Source of the DNA: Methylobacterium gossipiicola
Lineage (GTDB): Bacteria; Pseudomonadota; Alphaproteobacteria; Rhizobiales; Beijerinckiaceae
DNA length: 64,000 nucleotides
Assembly (NCBI RefSeq): GCF_900113485.1
Contig: NZ_FOPM01000014.1
Coordinates: 1-64,000, forward strand
Reading direction: 5' to 3'
This document shows, piece after piece, positions 19,494 through 28,703 of this stretch (its first letter is position 1; the number at the start of each line of letters is the position of its first letter). The notes beneath the pieces are model-generated. The model was not told where the DNA came from and ran no database searches. It was given only the letters and a program-made list of their open reading frames with translations. The translations under genes and the position numbers were made by a program.

Positions 19494-20281
19494 AGATCGC
19501 GGTTCTCGTCTCGACGGGCCGGCATCCGGTCTCGGGAGCCACCGTCCTGTCGCGCCTTGAGGCGCAGGCGATCCGCCTCGCCGCCGGCCTCGGTGAACCC
19601 CTCGGGCTCCATGCCGGCCCCGAGCAGGCGGTCCTGCGCGAAGCCCTGGGCCAGGGGCTTGTTCGAGGGGAGCACATCGTCGTGCCGGACGGGGTCGACC
19701 CGGTGCCGGCCCTCGCCGCCCGCCTCGCCGCGACGAAGCCCGACCTCATCCTCGCCGGACGGCGCGGGCAGGGCGGCGACGAGACGGGCCTCGTGCCCTA
19801 CGCCCTGGCCGAGACCCTGGATCTGCCCCTGATCCCCGACGTGGTCGCGATGGCGTCCGACGACGAGGCCGGAACCCTGCGCCTCGATCAAAGCCTCGGA
19901 CGCGGCGCCTTGCGCCGGGTCCTCGTGCGCGGCCCCCTCGTGGTGACGATCCATCCCGATGCGCCGGCGCCGTTCGCGTATGCCTACGGCCAGGCCCGGC
20001 GCGGCACCATCGTGCCCCTGGACGCCGCTCCCGGTACGGTGGAGGGCACCGGCCCCACGGTCGAGGAGCGCCCTTATCGCCGCCGTCCGAAACTCGTGAA
20101 GGGTGCGCCCACGGGCGGTTCGGCCGCCGAACGCCTGAAGGCGGCGACGGGGGAGGCCGGCACGGCGGCGAGCGGCCGGCTCCTCGTCGATCCCGATCCC
20201 GACGAGGCGGCCCGCGAGATCCTGGCGCACCTGCGTCAGATCGGCGTCCTCGCACCGCCCACCCGTCCATCCATCCCTTGA
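19490..20281 (+). CDS. etfB: Electron transfer flavoprotein beta subunit
   Basis: This 263-residue partner of EtfA begins MKIAVLVSTGRHPVSG and contains the DLILAGRRGQGGDETG segment that corresponds to the AMP-binding region of ETF beta. The C-terminal part has a conserved KLVKGAP stretch. The ATG overlaps the etfA stop (ATGA), so the two subunits are translationally coupled. It is the last clear catabolic gene of the plus-strand operon. Confidence 0.9.
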   Translation: MKIAVLVSTGRHPVSGATVLSRLEAQAIRLAAGLGEPLGLHAGPEQAVLREALGQGLVRGEHIVVPDGVDPVPALAARLAATKPDLILAGRRGQGGDETGLVPYALAETLDLPLIPDVVAMASDDEAGTLRLDQSLGRGALRRVLVRGPLVVTIHPDAPAPFAYAYGQARRGTIVPLDAAPGTVEGTGPTVEERPYRRRPKLVKGAPTGGSAAERLKAATGEAGTAASGRLLVDPDPDEAAREILAHLRQIGVLAPPTRPSIP

Positions 20282-20290
20282 GGGAGCCCC

Positions 20291-20800
20291 ATGGCCCTGA
20301 ATTCCGACGACCTCCTGACCCGACTGCGCGAGCGCGGCATCGCCTACAAGCTCTATGAGCATCCGCAGGTCCTGACCGTCGAGGCGATGATGGCCGTGTG
20401 CGGCGATATCGCGGGGGCGCACACGAAGAACCTGTTCCTGCGCGATGGGAAGAAGACCTACTTCCTCGTCACGCTCCAGCACGACGCCCAGGTCGATCTC
20501 AAGGCATTCCGGGCCGTTCTCGGCGCGCGCGGTGGTCTGTCCTTCGCCAGCGCAGAGGCGTTGGGGGAGGTGCTCGGCGTCGAGAGCGGTGCGGTTTCGC
20601 CCCTCGCCGCCGTCAATGCCGCGCCCGAGAGCGTGAAGATCTTCCTTCAGGATAGCTTGCTCGCGGAGACGCGGATCAACGTGCATCCCCTCGTGAGCAC
20701 CCGCACCCTCAATCTCGTCCCGGGCGACCTCATGGAGGCCCTGCGCGCCGAGGGACACGCACCGCAGACCTTTACCCTGCCGGCCGCCCCCGCCGCCTGA
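20291..20800 (+). CDS. YbaK/ProXp-type aminoacyl-tRNA deacylase
   Basis: This 169-residue stand-alone YbaK/PrdX-like protein belongs to the family that hydrolyses mischarged tRNA, typically Ala-tRNA(Pro). It has YEHPQVLTVEAM near the N-terminus, the KNLFLRDGKKTYFLV core with the conserved Lys, and VSPLAAVNA. It has the usual family length. It begins only 9 bases after etfB with the ribosome site GGAG, so it is co-transcribed with the betaine genes. Whether it serves proline metabolism there or is only carried along is unknown. Confidence 0.85.
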   Translation: MALNSDDLLTRLRERGIAYKLYEHPQVLTVEAMMAVCGDIAGAHTKNLFLRDGKKTYFLVTLQHDAQVDLKAFRAVLGARGGLSFASAEALGEVLGVESGAVSPLAAVNAAPESVKIFLQDSLLAETRINVHPLVSTRTLNLVPGDLMEALRAEGHAPQTFTLPAAPAA

Positions 20801-20820
20801 ACCAACCCTTTCCGGACGTG

Positions 20821-20861
20821 AAAAAGGCTTGCGCGGTCCTGACGACCCCGCAAGCCTTTTT
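20821..20861. terminator. Bidirectional intrinsic terminator ending the gbc-dgc-etf operon
   Basis: A perfect 13-bp stem AAAAAGGCTTGCG / CGCAAGCCTTTTT has a 15-nt loop. The A-run on one side and T-run on the other let it work on both strands, serving the plus-strand operon and the convergent small gene. Confidence 0.92.
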
Positions 20862-20899
20862 CGTTTCTTTGTCCGTCCCGGTCGCGTGGACGGGCCGGA

Positions 20900-21124
20900 T
20901 CAAGCCGTCCGCAGGCCGGATACCGGGAACATGGCTTCGGAGAACAGGGGGAAGGCCGCCGCCGTCTTGGTGCGGACCGGCGTGGCCTGAGCGCTCATCT
21001 TGGCGATATCGGCCCGGAGGAGGCCGATATCGGAGAGGGCTTCGTCCGTGAGGCTCCGCAGCGCCTGCTCGGTCGCCCGGGCGCGGAAATACATGTCGAT
21101 ACGCGCAATGAACTGAGTGAACAT
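20900..21124 (-). CDS. DUF1127-like small protein
   Basis: This 74-residue basic protein contains ALRSLTDEALSDIGLLRADI, the helix-turn pattern of the DUF1127/YjiS family of short alphaproteobacterial proteins. Some members of that family have been linked to RNA turnover and to phosphate or C/N metabolism. The ATG at 21124 starts the family-like part; a longer reading frame upstream has no similarity to it. It is convergent with the betaine operon and shares its terminator. Its role is unknown. Confidence 0.75.
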   Translation of the reverse strand: MFTQFIARIDMYFRARATEQALRSLTDEALSDIGLLRADIAKMSAQATPVRTKTAAAFPLFSEAMFPVSGLRTA

Positions 21125-21847
21125 CTTGTTAACCTCGGACCCGCCGTCGCTCATCTGGAGGACGACTGTGCTGTGGGGAAAGGTATGCCATTTGTTGCGG
21201 TGCGGGAGATTCGCCGCTTTCGAGGGGCTGGTCCGCATCGCGCACATGGATGGAGCAATTTGTAACCAATGCGGGCAAGCTGCCTTTTTGCGGTGCACTC
21301 GTCCGGGTCGGATGGTGGGGCGCACGGACGCGGGCGGGGCCACCTTCGCCGGTCCGAAGGAACGCCGTGATGTCGGTTTCGTGCGGCGCGCGTCGCCGCC
21401 TCCCTCGGGGCAGGATGATCGCAGGGGTGATTTGAGACCGTCGGACGCGATCGAGCACCCGGTCATTCCGGGGGCCGCAGCGGACCTCAAGGCTCAGGAA
21501 CGCAGGCGTGTCGCGTTTATGCCGTGGCGGCTCTGGCTTGCACGCTTCCGGCGCGGCCCTCCGGGGCCGGGCAGGGGATCGCTTCGGATACGAACGACAC
21601 CTCACCCCTGGCCCAGCCTTCCAAAGCAGGGAGCCTGTCCCGCTAAGGCAATCCGAAGCCATCGGCCGGAAACGGTTTCCTGGCGCGACACGAGCGATGG
21701 CGGCGGGATCGAGAGAAGGGCTGGGACGGCCGGCAGCGGCCGCGTCGTCGGCTCCACGGGCGCAGCGGTGGGCTGGATCTGCTTCGAGCGGGGGCGGTCT
21801 CGACCCGGCATACGACGATGCCGGGTATCCGGTTCCACGGGGACGGG
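21125..21847. other. Gene-poor stretch between the DUF1127-like gene and sdaA
   Basis: Reading frames exist in these 723 bases, but none shows a domain, a good start or a family signature. The stretch should contain the promoter of the DUF1127-like gene near 21130-21250. It also holds a 9-bp perfect hairpin at 21803-21826 (ACCCGGCAT / ATGCCGGGT) just beyond the sdaA stop, which may act as a weak 3' structure. Confidence 0.55.
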
Positions 21848-23200
21848 TCAGCAGGCCGTGACGTTGACCGCGAGACCGCCGAGCGAGGTCTCCTTGTACT
21901 TTTCTTGCATGTCGGCGCCCGTCTGGCGCATGGTTTCGATCACCTGATCGAAGGTGACGAAATGCAGGCCGTCTCCGTGCAAGGCCAGGGAGGCGGCGGC
22001 GACCGCCTTGTTGGCCCCGAACGCATTGCGCTCGATGCACGGGATCTGGACGAGGCCGCCGATGGGATCGCAGGTCATGCCGAGATGATGCTCCATGGCG
22101 ATCTCGGCGGCGTTCTCGATCTGGCGGGCATCGCCGCCGAGCACCGCCGCGAGGCCGGCGGCGGCCATGGCGGCGGCCGAGCCGACCTCGCCCTGGCATC
22201 CCACCTCGGCGCCGGAAATCGAGGCCCGGCGCTTGATCAGGCCGCCGATGGCGGTGGCGACCAGGAGGTAGTCGCGGCCGCGCTGATCCGACCATTCGGG
22301 ACAGAAATCGACGATGTAGCGCAGGACCGCCGGAACGATGCCGGCGGCGCCGTTGGTCGGGGCCGTGACGATGCGCCCACCGGAGGCATTTTCCTCGTTC
22401 ACCGCCAGGGCGAACAGGCTGATCCAGTCCATGATCTGATGGGCCGGCCGGCTGTTGCTCAGGCGCGACGCCTCCAGGGTCTCGTGCAGCCTCTTGGCGC
22501 GGCGACGCACCTTCAGGCTGCCCGGCAACTCGCCGTCCTTGCGCAAGCCCCGCGCGATACAGGAAAGCATCGCGTCCCGGATGGCATCGAGTCCGGCGTT
22601 GATGTCCGCTTCCGAGCGCAGGGCCAATTCGTTGGCCATTTGAACCTGGGCGATGCCGAGGCCGCTCTCGTCGCAGACCCGAAGGAGATCGGCGCCGCTG
22701 TCGAACGGGAACGGCATCGCGACGGCCTCGGGACCGGCCGCGCGGGCGTCGCCCTCGGTTTCCACGAATCCGCCGCCGATGGAGTAGCAGACCATCTCGT
22801 CCCGGACCGCGCCGTCGCCGTCGAGGGCGCGGAACCGCATCCCGTTGGTGTGGCGCGGCAGCACTTCGGTGAAGTTGAAGATCAGATCGCGCTCGGAATC
22901 GAACGCGATACCGGGGAGGCCGAGGGCGCCGCTCTCGGCGAGGTCCCGCGTATAATCCGCCACCCGGTCCGGATCGACGGTGGCCGGATCGTGCCCGAGG
23001 AGGCCGAGGAAGATCGCCACGTCGGTGCCGTGTCCGCGCCCCGTCCAGGCGAGGGAGCCGAAGATCTCGGCTTTCACCCGCGCCACGCCGTCGAGAGGGG
23101 CGACGCGCTCGCGGAAGCGACGCGCGGCGACCATGGGGCCGATGGTGTGCGAACTCGACGGACCGATCCCGATCTTGAAGAGATCGAAGGCGCTGATCAT
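21848..23200 (-). CDS. sdaA: L-serine ammonia-lyase (iron-sulfur type, single chain)
   Basis: This 450-residue enzyme converts L-serine to pyruvate and ammonia. The N-terminal beta domain has [16 protein letters not shown]. The alpha domain has [16 protein letters not shown] and the cluster-binding Cys segments [13 protein letters not shown] and [18 protein letters not shown]. Its length fits the fused type. The ATG overlaps the soxG stop (ATGA), so it is the last gene of the sarcosine oxidase operon. This placement suggests that glycine from sarcosine is turned into serine by a hydroxymethyltransferase encoded elsewhere and then drained to pyruvate. Confidence 0.95.
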   Translation of the reverse strand: MISAFDLFKIGIGPSSSHTIGPMVAARRFRERVAPLDGVARVKAEIFGSLAWTGRGHGTDVAIFLGLLGHDPATVDPDRVADYTRDLAESGALGLPGIAFDSERDLIFNFTEVLPRHTNGMRFRALDGDGAVRDEMVCYSIGGGFVETEGDARAAGPEAVAMPFPFDSGADLLRVCDESGLGIAQVQMANELALRSEADINAGLDAIRDAMLSCIARGLRKDGELPGSLKVRRRAKRLHETLEASRLSNSRPAHQIMDWISLFALAVNEENASGGRIVTAPTNGAAGIVPAVLRYIVDFCPEWSDQRGRDYLLVATAIGGLIKRRASISGAEVGCQGEVGSAAAMAAAGLAAVLGGDARQIENAAEIAMEHHLGMTCDPIGGLVQIPCIERNAFGANKAVAAASLALHGDGLHFVTFDQVIETMRQTGADMQEKYKETSLGGLAVNVTAC

Positions 23201-23787
23201 CACGCGGCTTTGGACGGTGCGGTGGTCCCGAGTCCGGCCTCGACCAGGAAGCCGTGCACGTAGGTGGCAAACGAGCGCCAGCACTCGACCCGGTAGCGTG
23301 GGGTGGCGCCCGGCCACCGGATCAGCACGATCTCGGCCTTGCCCAGGAGCGTGCGTGTGGCACTGCCGCTCGGGAAGGCCGTGTCGCCGAGGTCGAGGGG
23401 GCATCCGGCGTTGAGCAGGATCGCGGATTTCGCGCCGCTGACGTCGATGCCGACATTCCGGTGCGAGACATCCACGAGGGCGTGGGCCGTGCCGGCGAGA
23501 TCCGACGCGACGGCGGCCGCGAGGGCATCCGCTTCGGTCTCGCTCGTGCCGATCAACCACTCGTCGGGGCCGAGGCGGGCGATCCAGCGGGCGTCGTCAC
23601 CCGCCAGGCTGTTGATGGGGCCGTCGAGGGGGAGCCCCGCCACCGTTCCGGTGGCCTTGCGGACGCGCAGGGAGAAGCGCGCCCCGGCCTCGGCGGGTCG
23701 GATCGTCAGGCCGGGATCGAGGGCGGCGGGGAGCGTCGCCCGGGCGAGGGGGCGCGTGCGGGCGGTGCGATAGCGAACCTCAAGCAT
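23200..23787 (-). CDS. soxG: Sarcosine oxidase gamma subunit
   Basis: This 195-residue small subunit of the heterotetrameric sarcosine oxidase has the GCV_T/YgfZ-like segments RLGPDEWLI, DVSHRNVGIDVSG and LLNAGCPLDL. It overlaps soxA by 8 bases and sdaA by the ATGA junction. The gamma subunit packs against alpha; it has no catalytic role of its own known to me. Confidence 0.93.
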   Translation of the reverse strand: MLEVRYRTARTRPLARATLPAALDPGLTIRPAEAGARFSLRVRKATGTVAGLPLDGPINSLAGDDARWIARLGPDEWLIGTSETEADALAAAVASDLAGTAHALVDVSHRNVGIDVSGAKSAILLNAGCPLDLGDTAFPSGSATRTLLGKAEIVLIRWPGATPRYRVECWRSFATYVHGFLVEAGLGTTAPSKAA

Positions 23788-26767
23788 TGATGCGCTCTCC
23801 CTTGGGATCGAAGAAGACGGGGTCTACCACGGTGACGGTGGTGAAGCCCTCCGGCGTCGTGACGTGGAGGGTGTTGCCCATGAGGAGCCGCCCATCCGCC
23901 ACGAGGGCCATGGCGATGGAGCGACCGCAATTGGGGCTCCAGTAGCTCGACGTGACGTGGCCGAGCATCCGCATGGGGATCGGCTGGTTCGTGTCGGAGA
24001 CGATCTGGGCGCCCTCGTCGAGGACCAGTTTCGGGTCCGCCGTGACGAGGCCGACGAGCTGCTTGCGGCCGGTGGCGACGACGTCCGGCCGGGCGAGCGA
24101 GCGCTTGCCGACGAAGTCCTTCTTCGCCTTGGCGATCATGCCGGCAAGCCCGACATCGTCCGGCGTCACCGTGCCGTCCGTCTCCTGGCCGACGATGATG
24201 TAGCCCTTCTCGGCGCGTAGGACGTGCATCGTCTCGGTGCCGTAGGGCGTGATCCCGTGGGGCTGGCCTTCCGCGAAGATCGCCTCCCAGACGGCGGCCG
24301 CTTGATCGGACGGCACGTTGATCTCGAAGCCGAGTTCACCCGTGAACGAGACGCGGAACAGCCGGGTCGGCACGCCGCAGATCGTGCCCGTCCGCATGGC
24401 CATGTGGGGGAAGGCTTCCGGCGACAGGTCGATACCGTCGACGAGGGGGGCGATCACCGCGCGCGCCTTCGGTCCCTGGAGGGCGATCACCGACCATTGC
24501 TCCGTGGTCGAGGTCAGGAACACCTCGAGCTCGGGCCATTCCGTCTGCAGGTAGTCTTCCATGTGGCCCAGCACGCGGGCGGCGCCGCCCGTGGTGGTGG
24601 TGACGTGGAAGCAATCCTGCGACACGCGGGCCACGACGCCGTCGTCGAGGATGTAGCCGTCCTCCTTCAGCATCAGGCCGTAGCGGCAGCGCCCGGGTTC
24701 GAGCTTCAGCCAGGGATTGACGTAGAGGCGGTTCATGAACTCGGCCGCGTCCGGACCGACCACTTCGATCTTGCCCAGCGTCGACGCATCGAAGATGCCA
24801 ACGCCCTCGCGCACGGCCTTGCATTCGCGGGCGACGGCCGCGTGCAGGTCTTCGCTGCCGCGCGGGAAGTACCAGGCCCGGCGCCAGAGGGCGACGTTCT
24901 CGAACTTCGCGCCCTGGCGCTCGGCCCATTCGTGGATCGGCGTGGTGCGGATGGGATCGAACAGGGCGTGGCGCGCGGGGCCCACGAGGGCGCCGAAGGT
25001 CACGGGCGTGTAGGGCGGACGGAACGTCGTTGTGCCGACGCCCGGCAGGGACTTGTCGAGCTGCCCGGCGACGATGCCCAGCGCGTTCATGTTCGAGGTC
25101 TTGCCCTGGTCCGTCGCCATGCCGGTGGTGGTGTAACGCTTGACATGCTCGATGGACTGGAAGCCCTCGCGCACGGCGAGTTTGATGTCCTTGGCGGTGA
25201 CGTCGTTCTGGAAATCCACGAAGGCGCGCTGCTTCGTCGGGTCGGCATCCGTCGGCATGATGCGGACGGGCTTGAAGCCGGTGGCGGTCGGCGTCGCCGT
25301 GAAGCTGCGCCGGTCCTCGGAGGCCGCCGCCGCCGCGCCCGCCGCATAACCTTCCGCGAGGCAGGCCGCGAGATCGTAGGCGCCATTCGCCGCCCCCGCA
25401 GAGCGCTCGGCCTGGGCCGAGACCGAAGGCAGGAAGGCATCGCGGGCGGCGTCGTACGCGAGCTTGCCGCGCGATTGCGAGAACAAGTGCACGGCGGGCG
25501 TCCAGCCGCCCGACATGCCGACGCAGTCGCAGGGCAGAAGGCGACGGCCGCCGCACCGGCCGTCGCTCCCGACAGGCGCCACGAGAAGGCCCGTGACGCG
25601 CTTGCGGCCCTTGGAACCGACCACGGTGTGGCCGGTCAGCACCTCGACGCCTGCGGCGCGCAGGCGCCCCAGTTCGGGGCCGCATTCGGATTCGGTTCTG
25701 AAATCGACAAGGGTGACGTCGAGGCCCGCCGCCTTCGCGTCGTGGGCGCAGGTATAGGCGGAGGCACCGTTCGTCGCGAAGACGATGCGGCGGCCCGGCG
25801 CGACGCCATAGCGGTTGATGAAGACGCGCACGCTCTCGGCGAGGAGAATGCCGGGACGGTCGTTGTCGGCGAAGACGAGGGGCCGCTCGTGCGAGCCGCC
25901 GGCCAACACCACTTGCTCCGCGCGCACCTGCCAGAGCCGCTCGCGCGGTGCGGTACCGGTCGCGCCGGGCAGGTGGTCGGTGACCCGCTCCGTGAGGGCG
26001 ACGTGGTTGTGGTTGTAGTAGCCGAACACCGTGGTGCGAGGAAGCAGGATCACGTTCTCGCGGGCGTCGAGGTCGGCGAGGGTGGCGGCGAGCCACGCGG
26101 CCGCCGGGCGGCCGTCGATCTCCGAGGTGACGTCGTGTAGGAGGGAGCCGCCGGGCTCCGGACCCTCGTCGGCGAGGATCACCCGCGCGCCGGTCTTGGC
26201 GGCGGCCAGGGCGGCGGCGAGGCCCGTCGGACCGGCGCCGACCACGAGGACGTCGCAATGGGCGTGGCGGTTGGCGTAGCGGTCGGGATCGGCCTCCACG
26301 GGCGCCTTGCCGAGGCCGGCGGCGCCCCGGATGATCGGCTCGTAGACCTTGTCCCAGAACTTCCGGGGCCACATGAAGGTCTTGTAGTAGAACCCCGCCA
26401 CGAAGACCGGCGACAGCAGGTCGTTGACCGCGCCGACGTCGAACTCGAGGGACGGCCAGTGATTCTGGGACTGGGTCTTGAGGCCGGCTCTCGCTTCGAC
26501 CACGGAGGCGCGGTTGTTCGGGTCGATCCGGCCCCGGCCGCGATCGACGGAGAGCAGGGCGCTCGGCTCGTCGGAGCCGTGGCTCAGGATGCCGCGCGGG
26601 CGGTGATACTTGAACGAACGCCCGACGAGGTGGACGCCGTTGGCGAGGAGGGCGGAGGCGACGCTATCGCCCTGGAAGCCCTCGATCGTCCGGCCGTTGA
26701 AGGTGAAGCTGATGGGGCGGGTGCGGTCGACGCGGCCGCCACGGGGCAATCTGAACGGTTGTGCCAT
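23780..26767 (-). CDS. soxA: Sarcosine oxidase alpha subunit
   Basis: This 995-residue subunit of tetrameric sarcosine oxidase oxidises sarcosine to glycine and passes the methyl group to tetrahydrofolate. The N-terminal part has an Fer2_4-like fold (FNGRTIEGFQGDSVASALLA) and the conserved GRSFKYHRPRG. A dinucleotide-binding motif, VLVVGAGPTGLAAALAA, lies near residue 170. The C-terminal 400 residues form the folate-binding aminomethyltransferase domain (FDASTLGKIEVVGPDA, GELGFEINVPSD). The ATG overlaps the soxD stop. The size is normal for the family. Confidence 0.95.
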   Translation of the reverse strand: MAQPFRLPRGGRVDRTRPISFTFNGRTIEGFQGDSVASALLANGVHLVGRSFKYHRPRGILSHGSDEPSALLSVDRGRGRIDPNNRASVVEARAGLKTQSQNHWPSLEFDVGAVNDLLSPVFVAGFYYKTFMWPRKFWDKVYEPIIRGAAGLGKAPVEADPDRYANRHAHCDVLVVGAGPTGLAAALAAAKTGARVILADEGPEPGGSLLHDVTSEIDGRPAAAWLAATLADLDARENVILLPRTTVFGYYNHNHVALTERVTDHLPGATGTAPRERLWQVRAEQVVLAGGSHERPLVFADNDRPGILLAESVRVFINRYGVAPGRRIVFATNGASAYTCAHDAKAAGLDVTLVDFRTESECGPELGRLRAAGVEVLTGHTVVGSKGRKRVTGLLVAPVGSDGRCGGRRLLPCDCVGMSGGWTPAVHLFSQSRGKLAYDAARDAFLPSVSAQAERSAGAANGAYDLAACLAEGYAAGAAAAASEDRRSFTATPTATGFKPVRIMPTDADPTKQRAFVDFQNDVTAKDIKLAVREGFQSIEHVKRYTTTGMATDQGKTSNMNALGIVAGQLDKSLPGVGTTTFRPPYTPVTFGALVGPARHALFDPIRTTPIHEWAERQGAKFENVALWRRAWYFPRGSEDLHAAVARECKAVREGVGIFDASTLGKIEVVGPDAAEFMNRLYVNPWLKLEPGRCRYGLMLKEDGYILDDGVVARVSQDCFHVTTTTGGAARVLGHMEDYLQTEWPELEVFLTSTTEQWSVIALQGPKARAVIAPLVDGIDLSPEAFPHMAMRTGTICGVPTRLFRVSFTGELGFEINVPSDQAAAVWEAIFAEGQPHGITPYGTETMHVLRAEKGYIIVGQETDGTVTPDDVGLAGMIAKAKKDFVGKRSLARPDVVATGRKQLVGLVTADPKLVLDEGAQIVSDTNQPIPMRMLGHVTSSYWSPNCGRSIAMALVADGRLLMGNTLHVTTPEGFTTVTVVDPVFFDPKGERINA

Positions 26768-27099
26768 CACGCCCTCGTCTCGGTCTGGGTGGAACGGGTG
26801 GGCTCGGTGCCCTGGCTCGGGTGAGAGCCCGTCGTGGGCTCGCTTCCGACCGGATAGGTTTCGATGAAGCGGTCGCTCACCGTGTCGCGCAGGGCGTTGA
26901 ACCAGCGGCCGCAGCCATGGATGTGGTTCCAACGCTCGGCATGGACCCCGCGCGGGTTGGCGCGGACGAAGAGGTGTTCGCTCCAGTCGGCGTCGCTGAG
27001 GGCGGACGGATCGGTGGGCCGCGCGATATGGGCCTGGCCGCCGCACCGGAACTCCGTCTCGGGGCGTTTTCCGCAATAGGGGCAATCGATCAGCAGCAT
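26767..27099 (-). CDS. soxD: Sarcosine oxidase delta subunit
   Basis: This 110-residue subunit has the zinc-binding pattern expected of SoxD: CPYCGKRPETEF at the N-terminus and a later HIHGCGRWF with VRANPRGVHAERW before it. The C-terminal 20 residues are Thr-rich and variable. It lies between soxB (110 bases upstream) and soxA (overlap ATGA), matching the usual soxBDAG order. Confidence 0.93.
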   Translation of the reverse strand: MLLIDCPYCGKRPETEFRCGGQAHIARPTDPSALSDADWSEHLFVRANPRGVHAERWNHIHGCGRWFNALRDTVSDRFIETYPVGSEPTTGSHPSQGTEPTRSTQTETRA

Positions 27100-27209
27100 C
27101 GGGCGTCTCGTCGCGGCGTGTGGAGGGGAGGGGGCTTCAGCCCCGGATCGTCGTGTGCGCATCGTCCGGTTCCGAAGGCCGGAGGCCGCCTCTCGGACGA
27201 TGCGCGGGA

Positions 27210-28463
27210 TCAGTGCGCCACGGCGGCGGCGGCGGCCTCGTCGATGAGGCGGCCGGTGCGGAAGCGGTCCAGGGTGAAGGGCGCGTTGATGGCGTGGGGG
27301 GCGCCCGTCGCGAGGGTGTGGGCGAAGACGTGGCCCGAGCCGGGCGTCGCCTTGAAGCCGCCGGTGCCCCAGCCGCAATTCACGAACAGGTTCTTGACCG
27401 GGGTCTTGCCGATGATCGGCGAGCGATCCGGCGTCACGTCGACGATGCCGCCCCAGGACCGCAGCATCCGCATGCGGGTGAATTGCGGGAACACCTCGCA
27501 GATCGCATCCAGGGTATGGGTGGTGATGTGGAGGCCGCCCTGCTGGCTGTAGGAGGTGTACTGGTCCGTGCCGGCGCCGATGACAAGCTCGCCCTTGTCG
27601 GATTGCGAGATGTAGGCATGGACGGCGTTCGACATCACCACGCAGGGGAAGACCGGCTTGACCGGCTCCGAGACGAGCGCCTGGAGCGGGTAGCTCTCCA
27701 GCGGCATCCGCACGTCGGCCATGGCCATCACCGTGGAGGTGTGGCCGGCGGCGACCACGCCGATGCGGTTCGCGCCGATGAAGCCGCGAGTGGTCTCGAC
27801 GCCGATGGCGGCGCCGGACGCATCACGCCGGATGCCCTTCACTTCGCAGTTCTGAATGATGTCGACGCCGCGCGCATCGGCGCCGCGGGCATAGCCCCAG
27901 GCCACGGCATCGTGGCGGGCGGTGCCGGCCCGGCGCTGCAGGGCGCCGCCGAGGACCGGGTAGCGCAGGGAGCCCGAGATATCGATCGGCGGACAGAACT
28001 CCTTGCACTCCTCCTTCGACAGCCACTCGTTGTCGATGCCGTTCAGGCGGTTGGCGTAGACGTGGCGCTTGAAGCTCTGCACGTCGTGCAGGTTGTGGGC
28101 CAGCATGAGCACGCCGCGCTGGGAGAACATGACGTTGTAGTTCAGCTCCTGGCTCAAGCCCTCCCAGAGCTTGAGGGCGTGCTCGTAGAGGGCCGCGCTC
28201 TCGTCGTAGAGGTAGTTCGAGCGGATGATCGTGGTGTTGCGGCCGGTGTTGCCGCCGCCGATCCAGCCCTTCTCGAGGACCGCCACGTTGGTGATGCCGT
28301 GCACGGTGGCGAGGTAGTAGGCCGTCGCCAGACCGTGGCCGCCGCCGCCCACGATGACGACGTCATAGGCGGGTTTCGGCTGCGGATCCCGCCATTGGCG
28401 GCCCCAGCCCTTGTGCCCGTTCAGGGACTCGGAGAGCAGCGACGAGAGGGAAAATCGACGCAT
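27210..28463 (-). CDS. soxB: Sarcosine oxidase beta subunit
   Basis: This 417-residue catalytic subunit is a DAO-family flavoprotein. The FAD motif is [18 protein letters not shown], followed by [21 protein letters not shown]. The C-terminal segment [20 protein letters not shown] closes the flavin site. It is the first gene of the minus-strand sox operon and is divergent from the regulator gene at 28704, with 240 bases between them that should hold the controlled promoters. Confidence 0.96.
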   Translation of the reverse strand: MRRFSLSSLLSESLNGHKGWGRQWRDPQPKPAYDVVIVGGGGHGLATAYYLATVHGITNVAVLEKGWIGGGNTGRNTTIIRSNYLYDESAALYEHALKLWEGLSQELNYNVMFSQRGVLMLAHNLHDVQSFKRHVYANRLNGIDNEWLSKEECKEFCPPIDISGSLRYPVLGGALQRRAGTARHDAVAWGYARGADARGVDIIQNCEVKGIRRDASGAAIGVETTRGFIGANRIGVVAAGHTSTVMAMADVRMPLESYPLQALVSEPVKPVFPCVVMSNAVHAYISQSDKGELVIGAGTDQYTSYSQQGGLHITTHTLDAICEVFPQFTRMRMLRSWGGIVDVTPDRSPIIGKTPVKNLFVNCGWGTGGFKATPGSGHVFAHTLATGAPHAINAPFTLDRFRTGRLIDEAAAAAVAH

Positions 28464-28703
28464 GGATCGGCCTCGCTGTGATGCTGGATCATGGGTCGGC
28501 GCGACTCGGACAGCTTGCGCGACGGCGACCGTGAGTTGGCGATTCGCGACTTCGTTTCCTCACCGATGCAGGACCCGGCTGAGGGGTTTGGCGGCTGCAC
28601 GGTCGCGATGCACAGCTGCCCGTCTTTCCGACTGGTGCCGCGCTTACATTTGAGCAATTCTCAGGACGTGGGGCCGGAGGGCTGAGCCGCGACGGGGCGT
28701 TTG
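28464..28703. promoter_or_regulatory. Divergent control region between soxB and the AraC-family regulator
   Basis: These 240 bases separate two divergent start codons and are the likely target of the adjacent GbdR-like activator. I could not pin down an operator; DNA around 28495-28535 has several GCGCGAC/GCGAC repeats on one strand that would be a first place to look. Confidence 0.5.

Noticed and set aside
23201..23560. N-terminal extension of the sdaA frame
   Set aside because: It lies over soxG in another frame and is Arg-rich without similarity; the ATGA overlap start at 23200 matches the family N-terminus.
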